A stretch of 64,000 nucleotides of DNA, taken from positions 682,001 through 746,000 of the forward strand of contig CAVQCG010000005.1 in NCBI GenBank assembly GCA_963710975.1. The letters run 5' to 3'. Below, one piece after another: positions 35,001 to 44,011 of this stretch; position 1 is the first letter of the stretch, and each line of letters starts with the position of its first letter. A program made the position numbers and the translations under genes. The notes beneath the pieces were generated by a model that ran no database searches, had not been told where the DNA came from, and saw only the letters and a program-made list of their open reading frames with translations. The stretch is from JBBQXH01 sp963710975 (GTDB taxonomy: Bacteria > Actinomycetota > Thermoleophilia > Gaiellales > Gaiellaceae).

Positions 35001-35880
35001 GCGCGTGATCGCCTACGCCTGCTCGATCCTGGACTGGGCGTACATCGCAGCCGGACAGCCGGAGAACGCAACGCGCTCGGCGCGGGCGCTGGCCCTCTAC
35101 GAGGAGATCGGCGACCTCGACGGCCAGGCGCTCGTCCTGAACAACCTCGGCGCTTTCGCCTACTTCGAGGGTCGGTGGGACGACGCGCTCGACCTCTATC
35201 GGCGCGGTCTCGACGCCCGAGAGCGGCTCGGCGACGTCGCGAACGGTGCAGACATCACCTTCAACATCGGCGAGATCCTCGTCGACCGCGGCGAGCTCGC
35301 GGAGGCGGAGGAGCGGATCCGCCACGCCCTCCGGGTCTGGCAGGCGGCTGAATCACCGTTCGGAGTAGCGATCGCGACACGCCTGCTCGGGCGTGCCGCC
35401 TCGCGCTCGGGACGGTACGACGAGGGCCTCGAGCTCCTGCACGAGGCTCGGGCGCAGTTCAAGGAGCTCGGCGCAACCGGCGAGGTCGTCGAGACCGACG
35501 CTCGTATCGCGGGCGCGCTCGTCCGGCACGCAGTTTCCGCAGAGGGGCTTCGTCTCGCGACGGATGCCCTGCGCACGGCGACAGGCCCAACCGTTCCACT
35601 CGCGCAGCGCATCCGGGGGTACGCGCTCATCCAGCTCGATCGACTCGACGAAGCGCGCACGGCGCTCGAGGCGAGCCTCGTGACGGCGCGCAATCAAGGG
35701 GCCGGCTTCGAGGAGGCGTGCACCCTCGATGCGCTCGTCCGACTCTGCGAGCTGACCGCCGACGAGGAGGAGAGGGCGTTCGCAAGGGCGTGCAACGAGA
35801 TCAAGAGCCGCCTCGGAATCCGGGCGATCCCGGAGTTCCCGCTCTCGCCGGGGACGGCGGCGATTCCTAGCGCTTCGTGA
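32047..35880 (+). CDS. Soluble adenylyl cyclase-like protein: two cyclase halves, AAA/STAND ATPase, TPR
   Basis: 1277 residues. Cyclase half C1 (~38-200) keeps both metal Asp residues (Asp44 in FVDISGFT, Asp94 in KWGGD) and the substrate Lys90, but lacks the transition-state Asn/Arg (the segment reads ATQTVAMEA). Half C2 (~255-410) has Glu instead of the first metal Asp (FIEFRG) but keeps Asp367, Asn370 and Arg374 (GDALNTAAR). Together they would make one complete adenylate-type site, as in mammalian sAC (ADCY10). Then follow an ATPase with Walker A GEPGIGKS (~460) and Walker B LLVFEDVHWMDE (~590), and ~10 TPR-like helices to the end. No TM or signal peptide. The last 14 nt overlap the convergent repeat-protein gene. 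Confidence 0.9.
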   Translation: MEIVEQSTASELLRPYVPRLLVEWLLDDGERRWRAVDGTLAFVDISGFTTMTERLARRGKVGAEEISDTLNTCFTELLSVAYDYGAGLVKWGGDAVLLLFDGEEHAPRAARAAAGMQRTLRAMGRLRTSAGLITLRMSVGIHSGQFYFFLAGDRHRELVITGTDATQTVAMEAIANAGEVVVSPSTAALLRPSSVGTPRGDGFLLAAEPPVGVRRAVPVPDVGSLDLALCLPEGIRDHLLADAGDAEHRPIATAFIEFRGTDALLEQHGPARVADALDELVSVVQDAVHRHEVVFSETDIAADGGKILLIAGAPRSVGDDEERMLRAARAVIEHELTLPVRIGVNCGRIFSGDFGPPYRRTYSVKGDALNTAARIMGKAELGQVLATETVLARSRTEFQTTAVGPFALKGKSEPVQAYVLGPTLGRTTASARTPLVGREQEMTALLEALESARNGEGRLIELVGEPGIGKSRLVEELTAQAGNVAVLTGACEQYESSTPYFPFHRLMRGALGIRGEESTARVVQRLRRRVDADAPELTPWLPLVGALFDVELSETPEVASLEPRFRRTRLEEVAADLLERLLPGPALLVFEDVHWMDEASADLLASIARDIRQRPWVVLPTRRDVDTGFVGAPLPGVSALRPAPLDDRQAQALIEAGTQAAPLPLHVTATLARRAGGNPLFLAELVAASRSVGVEALPDSIEALLTVQIDRLAPRDRTVLRCASVLGTTFEQDLLRASLEGDRYALDDGVWDRLGDFISRDRSGIAHFRHALVRDAAYEGLPYRRRLELHGRVGETIERLSGSSPEEHAEVLSLHFLEAQRFEKAWTYARGAGEHARSVYANVDAARLFERALQAARRLEGIEQGDLAEVWEALGDARDRAGLHAAGAAAYRAARRLRSGDPRAEASLCLKEAWMQDRLGNYPQALRWLTRGMKALEGTPGRQAAAKRAELQVFYGAIRQSQGRSAAAIGWCTKAIGEAERAGEKRVIAYACSILDWAYIAAGQPENATRSARALALYEEIGDLDGQALVLNNLGAFAYFEGRWDDALDLYRRGLDARERLGDVANGADITFNIGEILVDRGELAEAEERIRHALRVWQAAESPFGVAIATRLLGRAASRSGRYDEGLELLHEARAQFKELGATGEVVETDARIAGALVRHAVSAEGLRLATDALRTATGPTVPLAQRIRGYALIQLDRLDEARTALEASLVTARNQGAGFEEACTLDALVRLCELTADEEERAFARACNEIKSRLGIRAIPEFPLSPGTAAIPSAS

Positions 35881-38161
35881 TGACCGGATCGTCCGTGACG
35901 AGGAACTTGACCAGGAGGTCGCCCGCGTTGTCGCGGCTCCGCTTGTCGATACATGGATACGTGGTTCCGTATCCCCCCGATTTCGAGTGACCGTGGTGCT
36001 GCTTGCAGGCGGGCACCGGCTCGATCACCACACCACCCGACTTCTCGAGGCAGAAGACGAAGTTCGCGACGCCCGTGCCGGGCGCCACCGACTTGTCGTA
36101 CTCAACCGTGATCTGAACAGGGTTGTTGCTCCCGTGACCGGTGGGCGGGTCGACCACGACGCTGTCGCCGGAACCGTTGGGGCATGCACCGACGAAGTCG
36201 ACGAGGGCGATCGAGAGAGTGCCCGGGTTCCCGCCTGCGGGAGCGAAGACCTGGGCCGCCGTGGTCGTCTGAGCGTTCGTGTCGGTCCCGGTCGAGCCGA
36301 CACACGGCTGGGTCGGATGGGTCGAACAGTCGACCTCGACGTTCACGATGTCGAATTGACTCGTCGTGATCACGGTCGAGCCGACGGTGACGACGAGCGT
36401 GTAACCGAGGCCGGGCTCGTTGATCGAGAGGTCGTCGAACGTCGCGACTCCCCCAGAGGTCGGGCAGCTGGTGGTTCCGGACAGGGCTCCGCCGCTCGGG
36501 TTGGTGCCGATCGCGATCGTGACCGTCGTCTGTGCCGGATTGCCGTACGAGTCGACCGCAGACACGGTGATCGCCGGCGTGATGACCACGCCGAACAGCG
36601 TGTCGGTCGGCTGCACCCCGACGAGCAGTAGCGACACGGTACCGCCGGTCACGTCGAAGGGGGAGCTCGTCCCGGTGACCGGGCCGTCGGTCACGCTCAG
36701 CGTACGGCCACTCTCGACATTGAAGGCGGTGACGTTCGAGGTCGCCACGCCAGAGACGAACGACAGAGTCCCGTACGCCGGCTGACACGGATCGCTGCCG
36801 CCCGAACCGCATCCGCTCGTCGAAGCACCAAGGGTGCCGACCAGCGCCGGGGCGCCTGCATAGTCCACCTTCACGTTGCCGTACGCGTCCGAAGCGGTCA
36901 CCGTGACCGGAAATGCCACCCCCGCGCTCTGCGCCGGGATCGCCGAGAAATCGAGCGAAGCCAACGCTCCCGGCCCGATGTCGAACGGAGTGCTCTGAGC
37001 GGTGACCGAGCCGTCCGTGACAGTGACCGTGCGTCCAGTCTCGACCTTGTAGCCGGTCACGCTCCCCGATCCGATGCCGTTCGTGAACGAGAGCACGCCG
37101 TACACGGGGGAGCATGGAGACGATGCGCCCGAGCCGCAACCCTTCGTCGATGCGCCGAGGTCACCCGCGACGGTGGCTCCGCCCTGGTAGTCCGTCTTCA
37201 CGTTCTGCCACTGGTCGCGCGCGGTCGCGGTCAACGGGGATGCGACGCCCGCCGCGTGGATGGCGCCGTTGACACCGAGCACAAAGGATGTGAGCGCCCC
37301 GGGAAGCACCGTGAACGACGTGCTCGCCGAGACCGCACCGTCCGTGACGGTCAGCATCTGGCCAGCCCCTGCGAGGTAGGCGGTCACGGTCGCCGTCGCC
37401 GACCCGCCGCTGAAGACGAGAGCGCCGTACCCCGGTGCCTGGCCGGTGGGCGCGTTGGCCAGCCCACCCAGGAGCGCTCCGCCCGCGTAGTCGGCCTTCA
37501 GGGTCCCGCAGGCGTCGTAGGCCTTGACCGTGACCGGGAATCCCACACCTGCGGCCTGCTGTGCGATCGGCGAGAACGAGAAGTGGTCGAGCGGGCCACT
37601 CGTCGTGGTGGTCGTCGGCTGCGAGCCGCTGATCGTGAAGTCGTTGCCGCTGCCGAGAAAGTCGTTCGATTCCTTGGCGAGCACCTTCCAGGTGGACTAG
37701 CCCGGCGTGCAGGGCGCCGCCGCCGTGAAGACGACGACGACGGACTTCCCCGGCTTCAGGCGGTTTACCGAGTTCGGCCCCGGATTGCGCAGATAGATCG
37801 TCCGGCCGTCCGCAGAGAGGGTTGGCGTGCTCCACGTCTTTGTGCCGCCCGCGGCGACGATCGAAGCGAAGCCGGTGACCGTGTATCCGGTCGGCACCGA
37901 GACGTTCGCGGAGCCAAGATCCCGATAGCTCGACGACGAGTTCGTGATCGTCAGGGTGTACGTCGACCCGCTCTTGCTGATGGCGGCGGTGAACTTCTTC
38001 GAGGAGCCGGTCGCGCCCGCTGTCCCGGCGCCGGACGACCCGACCGGTCGCGGGATGCCGCATGACGTTCTCCCTCGCTTCCCGCAAAGTTCCCGACCGG
38101 AGCACCGCCGGCCAGCCGCATGACTGGAGGGAATCGTCGCAGACGCCGCGGGCGCGGTCAA
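35867..38161 (-). pseudogene. Ig-like (filamin/Big-type) repeat surface protein, split by an in-frame TAG
   Basis: The 3' part (35867-37684, 605 codons) has three ~105-residue Ig-like repeats with the alternating pattern FPVTVTASDAYGNVKVDYAG ... YGTLSFVSG ... SVTDGPV, a fourth diverged repeat, and a Cys-containing C-terminal domain. Upstream, the same frame continues across TAG 37697-37699 into a further ~120 codons (GSTYTLTITNSSSSYRDLGS ... VVVFTAAAPCTPG) that read as the natural preceding domain. No signal peptide is found in any frame at the 5' end, and only a TTG (38161) could start it. Loss of the leader plus a nonsense codon suggests decay; stop-codon readthrough or a base error is the alternative. 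If intact it would be an exported adhesin-like protein. It overlaps the sAC-like gene by 14 nt. Confidence 0.75.
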
Positions 38162-38194
38162 TCAGGGTCCGCCGCGCGGTACGCTTCAGAGGCG

Positions 38195-39898
38195 ATGGCC
38201 ATGCCGATCGACAAGTACCGGCCCTATCAGTTCGGCGTCGATCTCCCCGACCGGACGTGGCCGCAGCGGACGCTCACAACGGCGCCGGTCTGGTGCTCGG
38301 TCGACCTGCGCGACGGAAACCAGGCGCTGATCGACCCGATGGACGTCGCGCGCAAGCGGACGATGTGGGATCTGCTCGTCGGGCTCGGCTTCAAGGAGAT
38401 CGAGGTCGGCTTTCCCTCCGCTTCTCAGCCCGACTTCGACTTCACCCGCCTCCTGATCGAGGAGGACCTCGTTCCGGACGACGTCTGGATTCAGGTGCTG
38501 GTGCAGTGCCGGCCAGAGCTGATCGAGCGCACGATCGAGAGCCTCGAGGGCGCGAAGAAAGCGATCGTCCACCTCTACAACTCGACTTCCGAGCTCCAGC
38601 GCCGCGTCGTCTTCCGCGAGGACCGCGCCGGGATCACGAAGATCGCGGTCGACGGCGCGACCTGGTGCCTCGAGGCACTCGACAGACTTCCTGACACGGA
38701 GATTCGCTTCGAGTACTCGCCCGAGACGTTCGTCGGCACCGAGATGGACTACGCCCTCGAGATCTGCGAGCGAGTCATGGACGTCTGGCAGCCGCGACCG
38801 GACTGGAAGGTGATCCTCAATCTCCCGGCAACGGTGGAGATGACGACGCCGAACGTCCATGCCGACCAGTTCGAGTGGTTCGGTCGCAACGTCTCGAGAC
38901 GCGACTCGATCCTCCTCTCGATCCACCCCCACAACGACCGCGGCTCGGCCGTGGCGGCCACGGAGCTGGCCCTGCTGGCGGGCGGCGAACGCGTCGAGGG
39001 CGCGCTCTTCGGTAACGGCGAGCGAACCGGAAACGTCGACATCGTCACGCTCGCGCTGAACCTCTTCAGCCACGGGATCGACCCGAAGCTCGATCTCTCG
39101 GACATCGACGAGGTCCGCAGGGTCGTCGAGTACTGCAACCAGCTCCCGGTTCACATCCGCCACCCGTACGTCGGCGAGCTTGTCTACACCGCATTCTCGG
39201 GCTCGCACCAGGACGCGATCAAGAAAGGCATGGACGCTATCGAGGCGCGGGGCCGTGGGATCTGGGAGGTGCCGTACCTGCCGATCGATCCGAAGGACGT
39301 CGGGCGAACGTATGAGGCGATCATCCGCGTGAACAGCCAGTCGGGCAAGGGCGGAGTCGCATACCTGATGAAGTCCGAGCATGGCCTCAACCTGCCACGC
39401 CGACTGCAGATCGAGTTCTCCCGCGTCATCCAGGACGTCGCGGAGACCTACGGCGGCGAGGTCACGCCCGAGCAGATGTGGGACTGCTTCGCCGTCGAGT
39501 ACCTGCGACCCGGACCTCTCGAGATCGTCGGACACCAGTCGACGGCCGAGAGCGAGGAGAACGAGCGTCTGCAGGTCAAGCTGCGCCTGAACGGCGAGGA
39601 GCGCTCCGCTGTGGGAACCGGCAACGGTCCGATCGCGTCGTTCGTCGATGCGCTCGCCAGCCTCGGCATCGAGATCCGCGTGCTCGACTACGACGAGCAT
39701 GCCGTGGGTGCCGGCGCGGATGCACGGGCCGCGGCCTACATCGAAGCTGCGGTCGGCGACCGTGTGCTCTGGGGAGTCGGAATCCACCCGAGTATCGTCA
39801 CCGCGTCTCTCCGTGCAGTCGCGGGTGCGGCAAACCGAGCTGCTGCCCAGGGACTCCTGCCGGCTCTGGCCGGAACCGCGATTCCGGCCGGCGACTGA
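38195..39898 (+). CDS. leuA: 2-isopropylmalate synthase, type 2
   Basis: 567 residues. The first leucine-pathway enzyme, condensing 2-ketoisovalerate with acetyl-CoA. The TIM barrel starts APVWCSVDLRDGNQALIDPM with the metal-binding Arg-Asp; GFKEIEVGFPSASQPDFDF and HPHNDRGSAVAATELALLAG (metal His residues) are intact; a C-terminal regulatory LeuA dimer domain (~440-540) would bind leucine. ATG 38195 or ATG 38201 can start; the AGAGG at ~38188 is better spaced for 38201. TACGCT lies 9 nt upstream. The amino-acid oxidase gene follows after 8 nt. Confidence 0.95.
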   Translation: MAMPIDKYRPYQFGVDLPDRTWPQRTLTTAPVWCSVDLRDGNQALIDPMDVARKRTMWDLLVGLGFKEIEVGFPSASQPDFDFTRLLIEEDLVPDDVWIQVLVQCRPELIERTIESLEGAKKAIVHLYNSTSELQRRVVFREDRAGITKIAVDGATWCLEALDRLPDTEIRFEYSPETFVGTEMDYALEICERVMDVWQPRPDWKVILNLPATVEMTTPNVHADQFEWFGRNVSRRDSILLSIHPHNDRGSAVAATELALLAGGERVEGALFGNGERTGNVDIVTLALNLFSHGIDPKLDLSDIDEVRRVVEYCNQLPVHIRHPYVGELVYTAFSGSHQDAIKKGMDAIEARGRGIWEVPYLPIDPKDVGRTYEAIIRVNSQSGKGGVAYLMKSEHGLNLPRRLQIEFSRVIQDVAETYGGEVTPEQMWDCFAVEYLRPGPLEIVGHQSTAESEENERLQVKLRLNGEERSAVGTGNGPIASFVDALASLGIEIRVLDYDEHAVGAGADARAAAYIEAAVGDRVLWGVGIHPSIVTASLRAVAGAANRAAAQGLLPALAGTAIPAGD

Positions 39899-39906
39899 GT
39901 CAGTCC

Positions 39907-41160
39907 GTGCGCGTCGCGGTTGTCGGTGGGGGCGTCGTCGGCCTGGCCTGTGCCTACTCGCTCACCCGCGAAGGCGCCGATGTGATCCTCGTCGAGCGCG
40001 ACCGCTGTGGGGAGGCGGCGTCGCGCGGCAACACAGGCTGGGTCGTGCCGGGCCTCTCGGCCCCTCTCCCGGCCCCGGGCGTCGTCGGAGGAGCGCTGAA
40101 GGGCATCCTCTCGAGAGACAGTCCGCTCAAGATCAAGCCGACCCTCGATCCGAAGTTCCTCCGCTGGTCATGGCGCTTCTGGCGAAGCTGCTCGCCGGAC
40201 CAGTACGTCCGCGGCCTGCGGGCCACGGTGGAGCTGGGCGAGCGGAGCTTCGAGCTCTACGACGCGATGCGCTCGGCCGGCGTCCCCTTCGACCTCCATC
40301 GTGGCGGCATGGTGGCTGCCGGCATCAGCGAGGCGGGTGTCGCGGAATACCGGGCGATGGTCGACGGGGCCCGGGAACAGGGTTACGCCGGAGGATGCGA
40401 ACCGCTCGACGCTGACGAGATTCGCAGAATCGAGCCGTCGCTCTCGAACGCGGTCGTCGGCGGCGTCTATGCCGAGTCCGAGCGCTACCTGCGTCCCGAG
40501 GAGCTCACCTCGGGCCTGGTCGCACATCTGCGCTCCTCGGGCGCGCGCGTCCTCGAGCAGACGATCGTCAAGCGGCTCTCGCAGACGCGAGGTGGTGCGT
40601 GGCACGTGGAGATCCCCACCGACACGCTTTCGGTCGACGCCGTCGTGGTCGCGGCGGGCGTGTGGTCACGACGCCTGCTGGCCCAGCTGGGCAAGGACAT
40701 CCTCCTCGAGGCGGCAAAGGGCTACAGCATCACGGCAGAGGGCGAAGGGACACTTCCCCGTCACGCGCTCTACCTCTGCGAAGCCAAGGTCGGCTGCAGC
40801 ACCTACGACGACCAGCTGAGAATCGCCGGCATCTTCGACCTCACCGGCATCGACACGTCTCTCGGCGAGCGGCGAATCGAGTCGATGGTACGGACGTCGC
40901 TCCCGTTCCTCGAGAGCTGGAGGCCCCGGAAGATCACGATGCGGTGGGCCGGTCTGCGCCCGTACCCGCCGGACGGCCTCCCGATCATCGGCCCGGTCCC
41001 GGGTCTCGACAGCCTTGTGGTAGCGACCGGCCACGGCCGAATGGGCATCACGCTCGCACCGCCCACCGGCGAAGCGGTCGCGTCGATCGTCCTCGGAAGA
41101 ACGAGGCCACCAGGCCTCGAAGCGTTCTCGGTCGACCGCGTGCTTACCGCCGGCCGGTGA
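39907..41160 (+). CDS. FAD-dependent D-amino acid dehydrogenase/oxidase (DadA-like)
   Basis: 417 residues of the DAO superfamily. The N-terminal dinucleotide-binding motif VGGGVVGLACAYSL (~6-19) is followed by VERDRCGEAASRGNTGWVVP, where Ser-x-Asn-x-Gly is typical of DadA. The C-terminal WAGLRPYPPDGLPIIGPV and ATGHGRMGITLAP close the FAD site. It probably deaminates D-amino acids or related amines (glycine or sarcosine oxidases are alternatives). GTG 39907 starts 8 nt after leuA, so the two are co-transcribed. Confidence 0.88.
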   Translation: MRVAVVGGGVVGLACAYSLTREGADVILVERDRCGEAASRGNTGWVVPGLSAPLPAPGVVGGALKGILSRDSPLKIKPTLDPKFLRWSWRFWRSCSPDQYVRGLRATVELGERSFELYDAMRSAGVPFDLHRGGMVAAGISEAGVAEYRAMVDGAREQGYAGGCEPLDADEIRRIEPSLSNAVVGGVYAESERYLRPEELTSGLVAHLRSSGARVLEQTIVKRLSQTRGGAWHVEIPTDTLSVDAVVVAAGVWSRRLLAQLGKDILLEAAKGYSITAEGEGTLPRHALYLCEAKVGCSTYDDQLRIAGIFDLTGIDTSLGERRIESMVRTSLPFLESWRPRKITMRWAGLRPYPPDGLPIIGPVPGLDSLVVATGHGRMGITLAPPTGEAVASIVLGRTRPPGLEAFSVDRVLTAGR

Positions 41161-41171
41161 CGGCAGCCGGG

Positions 41172-41177
41172 TAGGCT
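41172..41177 (+). promoter_or_regulatory. Leaderless -10 (TAGGCT) of the CoA-transferase gene
   Basis: TAGGCT, 7 nt before ATG 41185, in the 24-bp gap after the oxidase gene; it gives this gene its own promoter. Confidence 0.5.
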
Positions 41178-41184
41178 CGCGCTG

Positions 41185-42438
41185 ATGCAATCGCGATCCC
41201 GCGCGTTCAATCCGCTCGCCGATGTACGGGTCCTCGACTTCACGACATCGCTCGCCGGTCCGTACTGCACGCTGATCCTCGGGGCGCTCGGTGCGGATGT
41301 CATCAAGGTCGAGCACCCGGAGCGAGGCGACGACACGCGAGCGTGGGGTCCGCCCTTCTGGAATGAAGAGAGCGCCACCTACCTGGCGGCCAACGCGAGC
41401 AAGCGGTCGCTCGCGGTCGACCTGAAGGAGCCCGAGGGGCTGGAGGTGCTGCTGCGTGTCGCCGCGCAGGCGGACGTCTTCATCCAGAACATGCGCCCGG
41501 GCCTCGCCGAGCGTGTGGGGCTCGGATTCGACGCCGTGAAGGAACGAAGTCCACGGGTCGTCTATTGCACGATCGGCGCGTTCGGAAAGGTCGGACCGCT
41601 CCGTGAGCATCCGGGCTACGACCCGCTCATGCAAGCGGCGGGCGGGATCATGAGCGTCACGGGCGAGGCCGGTCGGCCCCCTGCGCGTGCAGGTGTCTCG
41701 GTGGTCGATCAGGGCACCGCGATGTGGGCTGTGATCGCGATCCTCGCCGCGCTCCGTGCCCGTGACCAAGGCGCCGGAGCCCAGCTCGTCGACCTCTCGC
41801 TCTACGAGACGGCCGTGAACTGGCTCCCGTACCAGATCGCGGGCTACCTCGGCACGGGCAACGTCCCGCGCCCGATGGGAACCTCGCTCGGAATCATCTC
41901 GCCCTACCAGGCGTTCGAGGCCCGCGACCGGTGGGTCATGGTGGCGGCCGGCAACAACCGCCAGTTCGCATCTCTCGCCGAGGCGCTCGGCAGACCGGAT
42001 CTCCCGAGCGACGATCGGTTCGGCACCAACCCTGACCGCGTTCAGAACCGCGACGCGCTCTCCGAGATCATCTCCGAGCGGTTCCGCACGGAGGACGCCG
42101 CGACCTGGCTCGATCGTCTCGCGGAGGCCGGCGTTCCGGCGGCGCCCGTCCAGGATCTCGCCGAAGTCGTCAGCTGGGAGCAGACGGAGGCGCTTGGGCT
42201 CCTGCAGCCGCTCGAGCATCCAACCATCCCGGATCTCCGACTCGTCGCGCTGCCGCTTTCGGTCGACGACGAGCGAGTCGGGCACCGAACGCCGCCCCCG
42301 GGACTCGGCGAGCACTCGGCGGAGATCCTCGCGGAAGCGGGTTACGGCGAAGGCGACATCAAGAAGCTGCACGATGCCGGCATCGTCGCCTCACCCGCTA
42401 GCTCGTCTCAGAGGCCGAGCGCGCCGGGCAGCGCGTAG
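41185..42438 (+). CDS. CaiB/BaiF family (class III) CoA-transferase
   Basis: 417 residues. Class III CoA-transferase signatures: VLDFTTSLAGPYCTLILGALGADVIKVE (split over ~15-43), the catalytic Asp146 in GYDPLMQAAGG, and AGVSVVDQGTAMWA. These intertwined-ring dimers move CoA between carboxylic acids such as oxalate/formate, carnitine or succinate; the acceptor is not identifiable. With the nearby acyl-CoA dehydrogenase and acyl-CoA ligase it fits general acid catabolism, though they are not one operon. The end overlaps the convergent HAD gene by 31 nt. Confidence 0.92.
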   Translation: MQSRSRAFNPLADVRVLDFTTSLAGPYCTLILGALGADVIKVEHPERGDDTRAWGPPFWNEESATYLAANASKRSLAVDLKEPEGLEVLLRVAAQADVFIQNMRPGLAERVGLGFDAVKERSPRVVYCTIGAFGKVGPLREHPGYDPLMQAAGGIMSVTGEAGRPPARAGVSVVDQGTAMWAVIAILAALRARDQGAGAQLVDLSLYETAVNWLPYQIAGYLGTGNVPRPMGTSLGIISPYQAFEARDRWVMVAAGNNRQFASLAEALGRPDLPSDDRFGTNPDRVQNRDALSEIISERFRTEDAATWLDRLAEAGVPAAPVQDLAEVVSWEQTEALGLLQPLEHPTIPDLRLVALPLSVDDERVGHRTPPPGLGEHSAEILAEAGYGEGDIKKLHDAGIVASPASSSQRPSAPGSA

Positions 42439-43085
42439 AGATCGCGCAGCACATCCCGTCCGTCGGGATGGATGCGCTCGCGGTCGAGGAGGATCGCCCG
42501 CATCCCGATCGCGCGAGCCCCCTCGACGTCGTCGAGCACCGAGTCGCCCACCATCGCGGCCTCCTGGGGCGTCACGCCGACCAGATCGAGTGCAGCCCAG
42601 AAGATGCTCGGGCTGGGCTTCACCTTCCCGTGGGAGCCCGATGAGATCCACGCATCGACCGGCAGCGAGAACGTGTCGATCAGATGGGGAAGGCGAGCCT
42701 GGCTCGTGTTCGAAACGAGACAGATCTTCAGGTCATGCCGCCGGAGCTCTCGAAACACCGGTGCGACGTCGTCGTAGAGCTCGAAGTTGATCGAGTGCTC
42801 CCAGGCCCTGACGATCTCGACCGCTATCCCCCTGACGCCGGGACCGTCGCCACCCATGCCCCGGACGATGTCCTCGGTGAACCGGATCCAGACCTCCTCG
42901 TCGTGCCGGAGCTCCGGGTGATGCCGCAGATCGACGATGGCGGCAGCCCGGGCAGCGTCGTGGCGCGCCGGGTCGAGCGCCAGGCCGTGACGCTCACCTG
43001 CACGGCGGTACCCCTCCGGCCCGAGCAGCGGGCCCGGTCGGGCGATCGTGAAATCGACGTCGACGAGAACCGCACGAAGCGGCAT
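42408..43085 (-). CDS. HAD superfamily hydrolase
   Basis: 225 residues. HAD motif I DVDFTIA (Asp9 nucleophile, Asp11), motif II SNTS (~127), motif III Lys in GKVKPS (~160) and motif IV GDSVLDDVEGA (~180) are all present. A helical cap follows motif I, placing it in the C1-capped phosphatase or haloacid dehalogenase-like group; the Phe in DVDFT instead of Gly is unusual. Substrate unknown. It starts 6 nt after the nitrilase stop, so it is in one operon with it. Confidence 0.88.
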   Translation of the reverse strand: MPLRAVLVDVDFTIARPGPLLGPEGYRRAGERHGLALDPARHDAARAAAIVDLRHHPELRHDEEVWIRFTEDIVRGMGGDGPGVRGIAVEIVRAWEHSINFELYDDVAPVFRELRRHDLKICLVSNTSQARLPHLIDTFSLPVDAWISSGSHGKVKPSPSIFWAALDLVGVTPQEAAMVGDSVLDDVEGARAIGMRAILLDRERIHPDGRDVLRDLYALPGALGL

Positions 43086-43091
43086 GCGGTT

Positions 43092-43928
43092 CTAGACGCT
43101 GGCAGGCCAGCGATAGGCTGCAGGCTGGCGATTGGCGAGCGACGGGATGCTCGACCGCACCCGCTCCATCCTCGCCCGATCGATCTCCGCAGTGATGACA
43201 GTGTCCTCGTCGGGCGCAACGGCGAGCACGACGCCCCAGGGATCGACGATCATCGACCGTCCGTAGCTTGCCTTGCCCGGCGCGTGCGCGCCCCACTGGT
43301 TCGCGGCTGCCACGTAGAGCTGGTTCTCGATCGCCCTGGCCCTGATCAGGATCTCCCAGTGATCCTTTCCGGTGAAGAGCGTGAAAGCGGCCGGAGCCGT
43401 CACCAGCTCGGCGCCTCCGAGGGCGAGGATCCGGTACAGCTCCGGGAAGCGAAGGTCGTAGCACGTCGTCAGTCCCAACCGCCATCCCTCCGCGTCGCAT
43501 ACGACGATCTCCTCACCGGGCTCTTCCGTCTCGGACTCTCGATACACCTGGCCACCGATCTGGACGTCGAACATGTGGATCTTGCGGTACGCGACAACCA
43601 GATCCCCATCGGGATCGAAGACCGGACACGTGTTCGAGAGCTTGTCGTGACCGGCGCGCTCCTCGGTGAACGAGCCGCCGACGAGGGTGATGCCATGGAG
43701 CTTCGCCCAGGCGCTCATCGCCACGACCGTCTCGCCGCCGTCGAGCGGCTCGGCCGCAGCGCGTAGAACATCAGGGCCACCCCACGCGTTCCACTTCTCG
43801 GGCAGAACCACCAGGTCGGCGCCGGTCGCCGCGGCCCTCGCGACCAGAGTCTCGGCCTTGGCGATGTTGTCGGCCTTGATGCCCGATGCGTTCAGCTGAA
43901 CGCAGGCGATTCGTAGGAGATCGCTCAT
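43092..43928 (-). CDS. Carbon-nitrogen hydrolase (nitrilase superfamily, Nit1/omega-amidase-like)
   Basis: 278 residues with the Glu-Lys-Cys triad: Glu44 (VLPEKWN), Lys116 (YRKIHMFD) and Cys156 (TTCYDLRFPELYR). The DLRFPE and IHMFDV contexts are typical of the Nit1/Nit2 branch, which repairs deaminated glutathione or acts as omega-amidase; this is inferred. ATG 43928 is chosen because TATCCT lies 6 nt upstream and the next bases give the family N-terminus (RIACVQLN). The HAD gene follows in the same operon. Confidence 0.9.
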   Translation of the reverse strand: MSDLLRIACVQLNASGIKADNIAKAETLVARAAATGADLVVLPEKWNAWGGPDVLRAAAEPLDGGETVVAMSAWAKLHGITLVGGSFTEERAGHDKLSNTCPVFDPDGDLVVAYRKIHMFDVQIGGQVYRESETEEPGEEIVVCDAEGWRLGLTTCYDLRFPELYRILALGGAELVTAPAAFTLFTGKDHWEILIRARAIENQLYVAAANQWGAHAPGKASYGRSMIVDPWGVVLAVAPDEDTVITAEIDRARMERVRSSIPSLANRQPAAYRWPASV

Positions 43929-43934
43929 GCCGGC

Positions 43935-43940
43935 AGGATA
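43935..43940 (-). promoter_or_regulatory. Leaderless -10 (TATCCT) of the nitrilase gene
   Basis: Minus-strand TATCCT, 6 nt before ATG 43928; no SD. Confidence 0.5.
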
Positions 43941-44011
43941 GCTCGCGCGACGCGACGTGGCGGCTGAACTCCGAACGCAGGCTGGCTCAGGCTCCTCGGT
44001 CTTTCGGCGGA

